Origin: Gemmatimonadota bacterium
GTDB taxonomy: Bacteria; Gemmatimonadota; Gemmatimonadetes; Gemmatimonadales; GWC2-71-9
Direction: 5' to 3'
Length of the DNA: 64,000 nt
Assembly: GCA_003222135.1 (NCBI GenBank)
Contig: QHUM01000059.1
Location: 1-64,000 of the forward strand
A program made the translations under genes and the position numbers. Positions 45,288 through 54,175 of the stretch are shown here, piece by piece. Below the pieces are notes generated by a model. It was not told the DNA's origin. It made no database searches and was given only the letters and a program-made list of their open reading frames with translations. The first letter of the stretch is position 1. Every line of letters starts with the position of its first letter.

Positions 45288-46277
45288 GTGCCCCGTTCCT
45301 GGGTCGACGCGATCCTGGCGGCCGGCGCGGTGCCCGCGTCCTATGTCCCCGACGCGAGCGCCGGCCGCACTGATCTCGAGGAGTTTACCGGCGCCGACGG
45401 GGTTGAGGACGTCGCGCTTCGGACGTACGCCGTCGCGGACACGCGCCCGCTCGCGCCCGGCACGGTCGCGTTCCTGGACGGCATCGAGCAGTGGCGCGTC
45501 GTGGGGTACGGCGGCGTGACGCCGATCGTGCGCGGCTACGTGGCCGCGGCCGTGCGCCGCCGCGGCCCGGACCGGCGGCTCCGCACCGCCGCCGAGGCGT
45601 CCCGCGAGGTCGCCATCACGCGGCTCGAATCGCTTGCGGAACCGCTCCGCCGGGCGCTGGCGGCGTCCGGCGTCGACCTGCTCGAGCTCGCCGAGGAGGA
45701 CGTGGGGCAGCCCGGCCGGGCGATCCAGGCGGCGCGGCGGGAGCTGGAACGGGCGCGCCTGGCGCAGGAGCGCGAGCTCGGCGAGCGATGCCTGGCCGCA
45801 CTCGGACCGGACGAGTGGCTCGTGGTGGACGGCGTGCTGTCCGACTCGGCCGCGCTTTCGGCGCACCCTCGCGCCCTCGGGGTGATCAAGAGCCACGGCG
45901 CGCAGTACTTCGAAGGCCCGGAGCTCGAGCGGGCGCTCACCCTGCCCGCAGGACACCGCACCAGCGTGTTCCAGCCGAAGAGGCGCGGAGCGCGGCGGGC
46001 GATTTACTCCTGGTACCTCCGGCTGTGGCCCTGGGAGGGCAACGATCTACTGTACGGCCTGGTGCGCGTCGAGGCTCATGCGGACGCCGTCACCGTCGCC
46101 CGGGCTTCCGCGCTGTCGGCGTGGCTCCTGCGCGAACGGTCGCCCCTGTCCACACCCGATGCGCGCTGGGACCGCTTACTTTACGCTATCCATGATGTGG
46201 AGACGTATCTGAGATCCCGCACCCCGCGCGACGTCATCGCGCCTCCCGGCTCCCGGCTCCCCAGGACGGGATCGTGA
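45288..46277 (+). CDS. NurA-family nuclease-like protein
   Basis: A 329-residue protein whose order of motifs matches the NurA fold, although overall similarity is low. D64 in AFLDGIEQ and D181 in EWLVVDGVLSDS are the expected metal-binding aspartates; K201 in GVIKSH, the RRAIYSWYLRL strand and GLVRVEAHAD fit later conserved strands; H302 in AIHDVETYLRSR fits the final histidine. NurA is the 5'-3' nuclease that works with the HerA translocase to resect DNA ends. It is directly followed (GTGA overlap) by a HerA-like ATPase and then Mre11 and Rad50 homologues, which supports the call strongly. Start GTG 45288. Confidence 0.7.
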   Translation: MPRSWVDAILAAGAVPASYVPDASAGRTDLEEFTGADGVEDVALRTYAVADTRPLAPGTVAFLDGIEQWRVVGYGGVTPIVRGYVAAAVRRRGPDRRLRTAAEASREVAITRLESLAEPLRRALAASGVDLLELAEEDVGQPGRAIQAARRELERARLAQERELGERCLAALGPDEWLVVDGVLSDSAALSAHPRALGVIKSHGAQYFEGPELERALTLPAGHRTSVFQPKRRGARRAIYSWYLRLWPWEGNDLLYGLVRVEAHADAVTVARASALSAWLLRERSPLSTPDARWDRLLYAIHDVETYLRSRTPRDVIAPPGSRLPRTGS

Positions 46278-48241
46278 TTCGCCCGGCCGAGCCCGGTTCC
46301 CCCGCCCCCCTCGGGCGCGTCGTCGCCACCGAGCTCAAACCAGCCACGCCGCACCAATTTCACTTCTGGACCGCGAACGAGACGACCATCGGCATCGGGG
46401 CGATCGTGAAAGTCGAGGGGCCAGGGGTCGGGGATCAGGGGCCGGGGCGTGTCGTGTATGGCGTGGTGACCGACGGCTTCGCGTACTCCGACCTGGCGAC
46501 GCCGCTGCACGACGTCGTGGCCGCCGAAGGCGACCCGGCGCGGGCGGCCGAGAGCCCCAGCGTCCGCCAGGAGATCCGTCTGTGGACCGCGGCGGTGCTG
46601 CGCCAGCAGCCCGAGGAGCCGCTGCAACCCGTGCCGCTCGGCGCCGTCTATGTCGCGAGCGACGCGGACGTCGCGCAGGCGCTGCGCATGGACGCCTACG
46701 TGACGGGCGCGCAGCCGAGCGGGATTCCCGTCGGCCTCTACACGGCGGCGGGCCTCGAGGCGCCCGTCTACCTGGACGCCGACTTCCTGCTCGGCCCCGA
46801 AGCCGCGCACTTGAACATCTCCGGCGTGTCGGGGCTCGCGACCAAGACGAGCGCGGTCGAATTCCTGCTCGCCTCGATCTTCGAGCACTTCCCGGCCCAC
46901 AAGGGCCGCGTGGCCGCGCTGTGCTTCAACGTGAAGGGCCCGGATCTGTGCTTCCTCGATCGCCCGGGGGCGCTCGACGACGCCGACCGGCGGCGTTACG
47001 AGCGCCTCGGCATCACGCCCCAGCCGTTTGAGCGGGTGCGCTACTACGCGCCCTTCAAAGCCGACGGCGTGAACCTGAACACGTTGCGCACTCACCCCGA
47101 CTTGGTGGGAGACGTCGAGCCACTGGTGTGGGGGCTCTCGGAGGTGCTCGATTTCGCCGAAGTCCTGCTGAATCGCGACGACATCGACGCCAAGGCGGAC
47201 GCCTTCATCGACTTCTTGTCCGATCGCGTCCTCAACAAGGAGTTCGACGACGGTTTCGGCGGCAGCCATCGGGTGCAGACGTTCGCCGACCTGAACGGGC
47301 TGTTCCGGGCGATCTTCGACGGCCTCGAGCTGTCGGGACGGAGCGACATGTGGCGCACGCATCACATCGCCACCATTCGCAAGGTCCGGAATCGGCTCTC
47401 CAACATCTCCACGCGCTGCAAGGGCCTCGTCACCGACGACGGTCCGTCCAGCGACCTCCCGTGGGGTCGGTTCGAGGATCGCACCGTGTACGTGGTGGAC
47501 GTCGCGAACGTCGATCCGCTCGGCCAGGATCTCGTGTTCGCGCGCGCCGTTTCCAAGCTGCGCGAGCACCTGGAGCGGCGCGATCTCGGCGTCGAGGCCG
47601 TCGTCGTCTTCGTCGACGAGCTCAACAAGTACGCGCCCGGCGACGGACCGGAGACGTACGTGCGCAAGATGTTGCTCGATATCTCGGAACGGGGGCGTTA
47701 CCTTGGCCTCGTGCTCTTCGCGGCGGAGCAATTCCGCTCCCAGGTGCACCGGCGGGTGGTCGGGAACGCGGGCACGACGCTGTTCGGGCGCATGGACGCC
47801 GACGAGCTCGCCACGCCGGGCTACCACGTGCTCTCGCCGGCCGTCAAGATCAAGCTCGCCACGCTGCCGATCGGCGAGCTGATGGTGCGCCACCCCCATT
47901 TTACGCAGCCGATCTTCGTCCGCTTCCCGCGGCCCGCCGTGCTGCGCGGGCGGGACGGCGTCGAGCGCTTTCCGCCGGCCGCGGACCTGCCCTTCGAGGA
48001 AGCCGTGGTCCGTCAGCTGGCGCGACTCGACCGTCGCATCCGGCCGAATCAGGTGAAGGACCTGATCGCCGAGCGGCGCCCGGACGACGTGCGGCGCGCC
48101 CTCGCTGCGGTGCGCCGCACGCGCCCCGACGATGCGCTGGCGTATTTCCGCCGGATGCTGGGCGCGCGGGTCGCGCCCGCGACGGCGCCTGCCCGCGAGG
48201 CGGTGCCGCCGCTCAATCCGATCTCGGAAGAGCCCTACTGA
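46274..48241 (+). CDS. HerA-like hexameric ATPase (HAS-barrel/DUF87 type)
   Basis: A 655-residue ATPase predicted to translocate DNA. An N-terminal HAS barrel covers about residues 12-75 (RVVATELKPATPHQFHFWTANETTIGIGAIVKV...YGVVTDG). The P-loop region is NISGVSGLATKTSAVEFLL at about 182-199; the usual GxxGxGKS/T is replaced by GVSGLATKTS, so the glycine before the lysine is a threonine. Walker B is VVFVDELNKYAP near 444-455, and SERGRYLGLVLFAAEQFRSQV resembles the sensor/arginine-finger region. A GGGG-rich tandem stretch encodes VEGPGVGDQGPG in the barrel. It overlaps the NurA gene by 4 bp and precedes mre11 by 4 bp. Confidence 0.85.
   Translation: MIRPAEPGSPAPLGRVVATELKPATPHQFHFWTANETTIGIGAIVKVEGPGVGDQGPGRVVYGVVTDGFAYSDLATPLHDVVAAEGDPARAAESPSVRQEIRLWTAAVLRQQPEEPLQPVPLGAVYVASDADVAQALRMDAYVTGAQPSGIPVGLYTAAGLEAPVYLDADFLLGPEAAHLNISGVSGLATKTSAVEFLLASIFEHFPAHKGRVAALCFNVKGPDLCFLDRPGALDDADRRRYERLGITPQPFERVRYYAPFKADGVNLNTLRTHPDLVGDVEPLVWGLSEVLDFAEVLLNRDDIDAKADAFIDFLSDRVLNKEFDDGFGGSHRVQTFADLNGLFRAIFDGLELSGRSDMWRTHHIATIRKVRNRLSNISTRCKGLVTDDGPSSDLPWGRFEDRTVYVVDVANVDPLGQDLVFARAVSKLREHLERRDLGVEAVVVFVDELNKYAPGDGPETYVRKMLLDISERGRYLGLVLFAAEQFRSQVHRRVVGNAGTTLFGRMDADELATPGYHVLSPAVKIKLATLPIGELMVRHPHFTQPIFVRFPRPAVLRGRDGVERFPPAADLPFEEAVVRQLARLDRRIRPNQVKDLIAERRPDDVRRALAAVRRTRPDDALAYFRRMLGARVAPATAPAREAVPPLNPISEEPY
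46417..46447. repeat. Tandem GGGGCCA/GGGGATC repeat inside the HerA-like gene
   Basis: Alternating GGGG blocks with CCA, TCG and ATCA between them, about 31 bp, encoding EGPGVGDQGPG in the N-terminal barrel. It resembles the short tandem insertions elsewhere in the window, but the units are less exact. Confidence 0.45.
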
Positions 48242-48245
48242 TCGC

Positions 48246-49439
48246 GTGAAGCTCGCCCACCTCGCCGACCTGCACCTCGGTTTCCGCCAGTACGACCGGC
48301 AGACGCCGCGGGGGGGGAATCAGCGGGAGGCGGACGTCGCCGAGGCGTTCCGCCGCGCCGTGGACGACCTGCTCGTGCAACGCCCCGACCTGATCGTGGT
48401 CTCGGGCGACGTCTTTCATTCCGTCCGGCCGACCAATCCGGCGATCCTGTTCCTGTTCCAGCAGCTGCACCGGCTGCGGGCCGGGCTGGCGGACGCACCG
48501 ATCGTCGTGATCGCGGGGAATCACGACACGCCGCGCTCGGTCGAGACCGGAACGATCCTCAAGCTGTACGAGGCACTCGGGGTCCACGTGGTCGTGGATC
48601 AGGCTCGGCGCATCGCGTTCCCGCAGCTCGACTGCGCGGTGCTGGCCGTCCCGCACCAGGCGCTGATGCAGGCGGAGCGGCCGGCGCTGCGTCCGGAGCG
48701 CGGCGCCGCGCACAACATCCTGGTGCTGCACGGCGTGCTGGAAGACATCATCGATCCCGAGTGGAGCGTCTCCGACTATGGGAGCGCCCGTCTCACGCGC
48801 CCCGACCTCGCCGCCGCGCAGTGGGACTACGTGGCGCTCGGGGGATATCACGTGCTGCACGACGTGGCGGCGAACGCCTGGTACGCCGGGAGCCTGGAGT
48901 ACGTGAACCCGCGGGCCTGGGTCCAGGTGCGCGAGGAGGCGAGTCGCGAGGTCCCCGGCAAAGGCTACCTCCTGGTGGAGGTGCCGGGAGCGCGCACGAG
49001 CTTCCGTCCGGTCGCGGCGGCTCGGAAGCACCTCGACCTGCCGCCCATCCACGGCGCCGGGTTGACCGCGCGGCAGCTGGACGAGCAGATCGCTCAGCGG
49101 GTGGCGGGCTCCAAGCCGGCGATCGACGATCAGGTGGTACGCCTCATCGTGTACGACGTGGCGGCGGGGACCGCGCGAGATCTGGACCACCCGGCGATCC
49201 GCCAGTACAAGGCGCGTGCGCTCAATTTCCATCTCGATGTCCGGCGGCCGGAGCCGCAGCGAGTGGTCGGGGGGGGCGCGCCGGGCCGGCGCCATCCGCT
49301 CCCCGATACGCTGCGCGAGTTCCTGGGCCGGCGACCGCTCGACGCCGATCTCGACCGCGACGAATTCGTGCGCCTGGGCGTCGCGTATCTGGACCGGGTC
49401 GGTGGGGAAGCCGCGGAGCGGGCGGCAGGGTCGGGCTGA
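48246..49439 (+). CDS. sbcD: Mre11/SbcD-type DNA repair exonuclease
   Basis: A 397-residue calcineurin-like phosphoesterase from GTG 48246. Motifs are D8/H10 in HLADLHLG, VVSGDVFH, VIAGNHDTPR and LVLHGV. The next motif, normally GH-x-H, reads YVALGGYHVLHD, so one histidine that binds metal in Mre11 is a glycine while the second is kept. Some two-metal function may therefore be altered. The C-terminal part (capping domain and a final Rad50-binding helix) is shorter than in archaeal Mre11. It overlaps the Rad50 gene by 1 base (TGATG), as SbcD/SbcC partners often do. Confidence 0.88.
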   Translation: MKLAHLADLHLGFRQYDRQTPRGGNQREADVAEAFRRAVDDLLVQRPDLIVVSGDVFHSVRPTNPAILFLFQQLHRLRAGLADAPIVVIAGNHDTPRSVETGTILKLYEALGVHVVVDQARRIAFPQLDCAVLAVPHQALMQAERPALRPERGAAHNILVLHGVLEDIIDPEWSVSDYGSARLTRPDLAAAQWDYVALGGYHVLHDVAANAWYAGSLEYVNPRAWVQVREEASREVPGKGYLLVEVPGARTSFRPVAAARKHLDLPPIHGAGLTARQLDEQIAQRVAGSKPAIDDQVVRLIVYDVAAGTARDLDHPAIRQYKARALNFHLDVRRPEPQRVVGGGAPGRRHPLPDTLREFLGRRPLDADLDRDEFVRLGVAYLDRVGGEAAERAAGSG

Positions 49440-51868
49440 TGCGCCTGCACCGGCTCCGGCTGCTGAACTTTCGCCAGCACGCCGACACCGACCTGGTGTT
49501 CGGGTCCGGCATCACGGGCATCATCGGGCCGAACGGCTCCGGGAAGACGACGTTGCTGGAGGCGATCGCCTGGGCGATCTACGGTAACGCCGCCGCGCGT
49601 GGGGACAAGGAGTCGATCCGGAACCTGCGCGCCAAGGCGCGCTCGAGCGTGCGGGTGGAGATGGAGTTCGGGGTCGGCGCGCACGAGTACAAGGTGGCCC
49701 GCGGGCTGCACAACGCCGAGCTGTACCAGGACGGGCAACTGGTCGCGAACTCGCTCACGGAAGTGACGGCGAAGCTCGAGCGCGCGCTCGGGATGACGCA
49801 CGACGAGTTTTTCAACACCTACTTCACGGGGCAGAAGGACCTGGCGGTGATGGCGAAGCTGAGCCGCCCGGAGCGCGCCGCGTTCCTGTCGCGCGTGCTG
49901 CGCTACGAGCAGCTCAGCCTCGCGCAGGAGCGGATCCGGGAGGAGAAGAACGCCCTCGCCGCGGAGCTGCACGGGCGGGAAGCGGGGCTGCCGGAGCCGG
50001 CGGCGCTCGAGCGCGAGCGCGGGGCCGCGGCCGCGCGGCTCGAGCAGGCGCGGCGGGCCGCCGCGGAGGCGCAGGCCGCCCGCGGGCGGGCGCAGCAAGG
50101 GGACGCGCGCGAGCAGCCCCGCTGGCGGGAATGGGTGGAGAAGGAGAAGCGCGTCCACTCGCTCGACGGCGACCGGCGGATGGCCGAGCAGGCGGTGACG
50201 GTCGCCAAGCAGGAGTGCGAGCGGCTCGACCGGGAGATGGCGGAGGCCCTCAAGGCGCGCGACCAGCTCGACGCCCTGCGGACCGAGCTCGAGCCGATCG
50301 AGCGGCTGAAGCGTGAGCAGGCCAAGCTCGAGCATCTGCAGAAGGAGGAGACGGCCCGTCGCGCCGACGAAGGGCAGCTGGCGGAGCTGATGCGAACCAT
50401 CGTGGCGCTGGGCCGCCGCATCACGGAGCTGGCGCCGGCCAGCGAGGCGCTCGCCGGCGTGGAGCGCGAAGCGGGGGCGCTCGGCGAGCGGCTCGAGCTC
50501 GCCGAGCAGGCGGCCGAAGAGCAGCGGGCGGCGTGGGTGCGGGAGAAGGAATACGCGACCACACGCCGCGCCGATCTGCTGAAGCAGTACGACGAGGTGA
50601 AGGAGCAGCGCGACAAGATCGAGCAGCTCGGGCCCGAGGGGACGTGCCCGACGTGTCGCCGGCCGCTCGGGGCCGAATACGCCGAGGTGCTGGGCGTCCT
50701 GGACCGCCAGATGCAGGCGATCGTGGAGGACGGGAAGTATTTTCGGCAGCGGCTCGAGCAGCTGGCCCAGCCGCCCGCGACGGTGGCGGCTGCAGAGACG
50801 GCGCGCGACGCCTTGCTGGTCGAGAGCCGCCGGGCGAGCGAGCGCGCCGGCGAGCTGCGCGCCCAGCTCGAGGAGCGCGACCGCGCCGTGGCGCAGCGTC
50901 GGGGCCTCGAGACGCGGGCGCGAGTGCTCGACGGCCTGATTCGGACCCGGCCCACGGGCTACGACCGGCACCGGCACGACACGGTCCGCGCCGAGCTCAC
51001 GAAGCTCGAGCCCGTAGCGCTCGAGGCGGCGAAGCTCGCGGAGCGGGCGAAGCGGGCGGAGATCTTGGTCAGGGAGGCTGAGCTGGCGGAGCAAGCGCTG
51101 TCGGTGCACGAGCGCCGCGCCCGCGAGCTCGCGACCGCCGTGGCGGCGGAGCAGTTCTCGGAGCAGGCGTTTGCCGCGGCACGCGAGCGGCACGACCGCG
51201 CGGCCCGGGCGCTGCGCGAAGCGGAGCTCGCCGTCGCGGAGACGCGTGGAGAGCTGACGGCGGCCGAGGCGGGCGTCCGCGAGGTGCAGCGCCGCGAAGC
51301 GGAACGCGCCGTGCAAGAGCGCCAGATCGGGGAGCTCAAGGTCCGGCTCAAGCTCCATCACGAGCTGGACCGCGCGTTCGGCGACCTGCGGGCGGAGCTG
51401 AACGCCGCCATGCGGCCCGAGATCGCGGAGCTCGCCTCCGGTTTTCTCGCCGATCTGACGGACGGGCGGTATGAAGCCGTGGATCTGAACGACGATTATG
51501 TGGTCACGATCATCGACGACGGCGTGTCGAAGCCGGTGATCTCCGGGGGCGAAGAGGATGTGGCGAACCTGGCGCTGCGCCTCGCGATCTCCCAGATGAT
51601 CGCCGAACGGGCCGGCCAACCGCTGACGCTGCTCGTGCTGGACGAGATCTTCGGCTCACTGGACGACAGCCGCCGCCAGCACGTGGTCGGCCTGCTGCGG
51701 CGGCTGGCCGACCGCTTCCCCCAGGTCGTGCTGATCACCCACATTGAGCAGGTGCGCGAAGGGCTCGACCGCGTGATCCGAGTCGACTACGATGCCGCGC
51801 AGGGCACCAGCGTCGTGCGCGACGACACCGCAACCCTGGGAGCCGCCGATGCGGGCGTGGCTGCCTGA
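49439..51868 (+). CDS. sbcC: Rad50/SbcC-type SMC-like ATPase
   Basis: An 809-residue ATPase. Walker A is ITGIIGPNGSGKTTLLEAIAWAIYG (GPNGSGKT at 30-37), Q-loop and RGLHNAELYQDGQ region follow, then long coiled-coil arms around the zinc-hook motif CPTC at residues 403-406. The second half returns to the C-terminal lobe: signature PVISGGEEDVANLALRLAIS, Walker B LTLLVLDEIFGSLDDSRR and the H-loop LITHIEQVREGLDRVIRV. At about 810 aa it is closer to archaeal Rad50 than to E. coli SbcC. It forms the Mre11-Rad50 nuclease that opens and trims DNA ends. Confidence 0.95.
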   Translation: MRLHRLRLLNFRQHADTDLVFGSGITGIIGPNGSGKTTLLEAIAWAIYGNAAARGDKESIRNLRAKARSSVRVEMEFGVGAHEYKVARGLHNAELYQDGQLVANSLTEVTAKLERALGMTHDEFFNTYFTGQKDLAVMAKLSRPERAAFLSRVLRYEQLSLAQERIREEKNALAAELHGREAGLPEPAALERERGAAAARLEQARRAAAEAQAARGRAQQGDAREQPRWREWVEKEKRVHSLDGDRRMAEQAVTVAKQECERLDREMAEALKARDQLDALRTELEPIERLKREQAKLEHLQKEETARRADEGQLAELMRTIVALGRRITELAPASEALAGVEREAGALGERLELAEQAAEEQRAAWVREKEYATTRRADLLKQYDEVKEQRDKIEQLGPEGTCPTCRRPLGAEYAEVLGVLDRQMQAIVEDGKYFRQRLEQLAQPPATVAAAETARDALLVESRRASERAGELRAQLEERDRAVAQRRGLETRARVLDGLIRTRPTGYDRHRHDTVRAELTKLEPVALEAAKLAERAKRAEILVREAELAEQALSVHERRARELATAVAAEQFSEQAFAAARERHDRAARALREAELAVAETRGELTAAEAGVREVQRREAERAVQERQIGELKVRLKLHHELDRAFGDLRAELNAAMRPEIAELASGFLADLTDGRYEAVDLNDDYVVTIIDDGVSKPVISGGEEDVANLALRLAISQMIAERAGQPLTLLVLDEIFGSLDDSRRQHVVGLLRRLADRFPQVVLITHIEQVREGLDRVIRVDYDAAQGTSVVRDDTATLGAADAGVAA

Positions 51869-52817
51869 GCAGCAGATTTACGGCCCCGAGCCCGCGACGG
51901 AGCGGGACATCGCCGGGCTGAACCGCGTCTTCGCCGACGCGTTCACCGACCGTTACCGGCGCGACGGGCTCGTCGGCGTGCGGGTGCCCTACCTGAATCC
52001 CCAGGTGTGGCGCTACGCCCTGCTCGACGCCGGCGCCGGCGCGATGCTGTGGCGCGACGAGTCGGGGCACATCGTGGCGTTCAACGTCGCACACCGCTCG
52101 GGGACCGAAGGCTGGATGGGCCCGCTCGCCGTACGACCCGATCGCCAAGGTGGCGGCGTGGGGAAGACGATCGTCCGTACGGCGGTCGACTGGCTGCTCG
52201 AGCAGCGGGTCGTGACGCTCGGCCTCGAGACCATGCCGCGCACCGTCGAGAACATCGGCTTCTACGCCCGGCTCGGCTTTTCCCCGGCGTACCTCACCGT
52301 CACGCTGACCAACGACATCGCGACGCGCGGCCACGCGGCGCCGACGCTGCTGTCGCAGCGCAAGGGAGGCGCCGCGGAGGCGGCGCTCGATGCCGCCCGG
52401 CGGCTGGCGCACGAGCTCGCCGCCGGATTCGACTTCACCCGCGAGTTGCTCCTCACGGCCGAGCTCGGCCTGGGCGACGCTTCGCTGCTCGACGGCGACG
52501 ACGGCCTGAACGCGGTGGTGCTGTGGCACGCGGCGCCGCTCGCGGAGGGGCGACCCAAGGACGAGGTGCGCGTCCTCAAGCTCGCCGCCCGCGACATGCA
52601 TGCGTTCGACGCCGCGGTCGCGGCGACGGAGGCTGCCGCCGCGCGGCTCGGCATCCGCCGTGTGGCGATCCGCTGCCAGACCCGGTTCGACGAGGCGTTC
52701 CGCCGCCTGGTCGCGCGCGGCTACCGCGTCCGCTGGACCGACCTGCGCATGACGTACGAGGGCTATCCCGAGCCGCATCCCACCGGAGGCGTGCTGTTTT
52801 CCAATTGGGAGATCTGA
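51849..52817 (+). CDS. GNAT family acetyltransferase, two domains
   Basis: A 322-residue protein. The N-terminal GNAT fold holds the acetyl-CoA motif A EGWMGPLAVRPDRQGGGVGKTIVRTAVDWLLEQRVVTLGLETMPRTVENIGFYARLGF (V-x-P-x-x-Q-x-x-G-x-G). The C-terminal half (about 180-322) ends in the second GNAT-like segment AIRCQTRFDEAFRRLVARGYRVRWTDLRMTYEGY. The substrate is unknown. ATG 51849 is preceded by a GGGAG site and overlaps the Rad50 stop by 20 bp, so it is cotranscribed with the resection cluster. Confidence 0.85.
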   Translation: MRAWLPEQQIYGPEPATERDIAGLNRVFADAFTDRYRRDGLVGVRVPYLNPQVWRYALLDAGAGAMLWRDESGHIVAFNVAHRSGTEGWMGPLAVRPDRQGGGVGKTIVRTAVDWLLEQRVVTLGLETMPRTVENIGFYARLGFSPAYLTVTLTNDIATRGHAAPTLLSQRKGGAAEAALDAARRLAHELAAGFDFTRELLLTAELGLGDASLLDGDDGLNAVVLWHAAPLAEGRPKDEVRVLKLAARDMHAFDAAVAATEAAAARLGIRRVAIRCQTRFDEAFRRLVARGYRVRWTDLRMTYEGYPEPHPTGGVLFSNWEI

Positions 52818-54049
52818 GGCTGACCGTCGGCCTCGTCATCTTCGCCCTCACGTATCTCCTCATCGCCGTTCAGCGGCTGCCGTTCGTGCACCTGAACCGC
52901 CCGGCGGCGAGCCTGGTGGGAGCGGTCGCGATGGTCGTGTTCGGCGTGCTGCCCCTCCCGGACGCGTACGCCGCCGTCGACTTCGACGTGCTGGTCTTCC
53001 TGCTCGGCATGATGCTCATCGTCGGCTACCTCGAGGTGGGGAAGTTCTTCGAGTGGGCCGCACGGTGGGTGCTCAGGCGGGTGGGGACACCCGAGCGGCT
53101 GCTGCTCGGCGTCGTGGCGGGCGGCGGTCTGCTGTCGGCGTTTTTCGTGAACGACACGATTTGCCTCGTCGTGACGCCCGTGTTGCTCGCGGCGCTCGGC
53201 CCGTTACGGGTGCGGCCCAACGCGTACCTGATCGGGCTCGCGATGGGATCGAACGTCGGGTCGGTGCTGTCGGTCACCGGGAACCCGCAGAACATGCTCG
53301 TCGGGATCTGGAGCGGCGCGACGTTCGGCGCGTTCCTCGTCCACATGCTGCCCGTGGCGCTCGGCGGCCTGGCAATCACCTACGGCTACCTGCGATGGGC
53401 GTACCGCCGCGAGCTAAGCGAGCCGTTCCGGGAGCGGCTCGAGGCCGTGCCGGTGACGCTCGACCGACCGCTCGTCACGCGCGGCCTCGCGATGTTCGTG
53501 GTCGCCGTGGTCGGGTGGCTGGCCGGCGGGTCCCTGCCGCTCGTCGCGATCGGCGCCGGAGCGCTCATGGTGCTCGTGGCCCAGCGCGATCCCGCGTACG
53601 CGATCGAGCGGGTGGACTGGAGTTTGCTGCTGTTCTTCGCGTCGCTGTTCGTGGTGATGCGCGGCTTCGAGCAGACGGGTGCCGTCACGTGGATCGACCG
53701 CCACGCGCTCGGCCTGGTCGAGAGCGGCTCGCTCTGGCGCGCCGCGACGGCGGTGAGCGCCGTGATGGTGACGCTCTCGAACCTGATCTCGAACGTCCCG
53801 GCGGTGATTCTGTGGCGCAATACCGTCCCCCAGCTCCCGCACGCGGAGCTGCTGTGGCGGGTCGTCGCGATGAGCTCGACGTTTGCCGGGAATCTGCTGC
53901 TCATTGGCTCGATGGCGAACCTGATCGTGGCGGAGAAGGCCGAGACGCGCGGCGTCCGGATCGGGTTCGGGGAGTATGCGCGAGTCGGGGTCCCGGTGAC
54001 GTTGCTGACACTGGCGTGGGGGATCGTGGCGCTGGTGGCGACGGGGTGA
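52805..54049 (+). CDS. ArsB/NhaD-type (SLC13-like) transporter
   Basis: A 414-residue integral membrane protein with about 11 hydrophobic segments. Ion-transporter features are LSAFFVNDTICLVVTPVLL near residue 110 and the repeated second half VTLSNLISNVPAVILWRN near 310, two inverted hairpins each bearing an N-D/N-V polar pair that is typical of the ArsB/NhaD/SLC13 superfamily, and MGSNVGSVLSVTGNPQNMLVGIWSG. The transported ion could be arsenite, Na+ or a dicarboxylate. The first helix starts close to 52820; TTG 52805 or CTG 52820 is the start, both weak. It overlaps the GNAT gene by 13 bp. Confidence 0.85.
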   Translation: MGDLRLTVGLVIFALTYLLIAVQRLPFVHLNRPAASLVGAVAMVVFGVLPLPDAYAAVDFDVLVFLLGMMLIVGYLEVGKFFEWAARWVLRRVGTPERLLLGVVAGGGLLSAFFVNDTICLVVTPVLLAALGPLRVRPNAYLIGLAMGSNVGSVLSVTGNPQNMLVGIWSGATFGAFLVHMLPVALGGLAITYGYLRWAYRRELSEPFRERLEAVPVTLDRPLVTRGLAMFVVAVVGWLAGGSLPLVAIGAGALMVLVAQRDPAYAIERVDWSLLLFFASLFVVMRGFEQTGAVTWIDRHALGLVESGSLWRAATAVSAVMVTLSNLISNVPAVILWRNTVPQLPHAELLWRVVAMSSTFAGNLLLIGSMANLIVAEKAETRGVRIGFGEYARVGVPVTLLTLAWGIVALVATG

Positions 54050-54175
54050 AGCCGCTGCTTTTGCCAAGCGCTTGCGAACCAGCAGGTTGCGCACCAGGCG
54101 CTTGCGCGCCGCGGCTCGATGCCCAATCATGGAGCGCGCCCCAACACCGAACATTAACCGAAACCCGGAGGTAGC

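Noticed and set aside
45288..48241. HerA-based phage defence module (HerA with SIR2 or DUF4297)
   Set aside because: The partner has NurA motifs and the next genes are Mre11 and Rad50, which point to DNA-end processing; defence remains possible but unsupported.
49130..51619. 829-codon minus-strand frame opposite Rad50
   Set aside because: Shadow of the Rad50 coiled-coil; leucine/arginine-rich with no family pattern.
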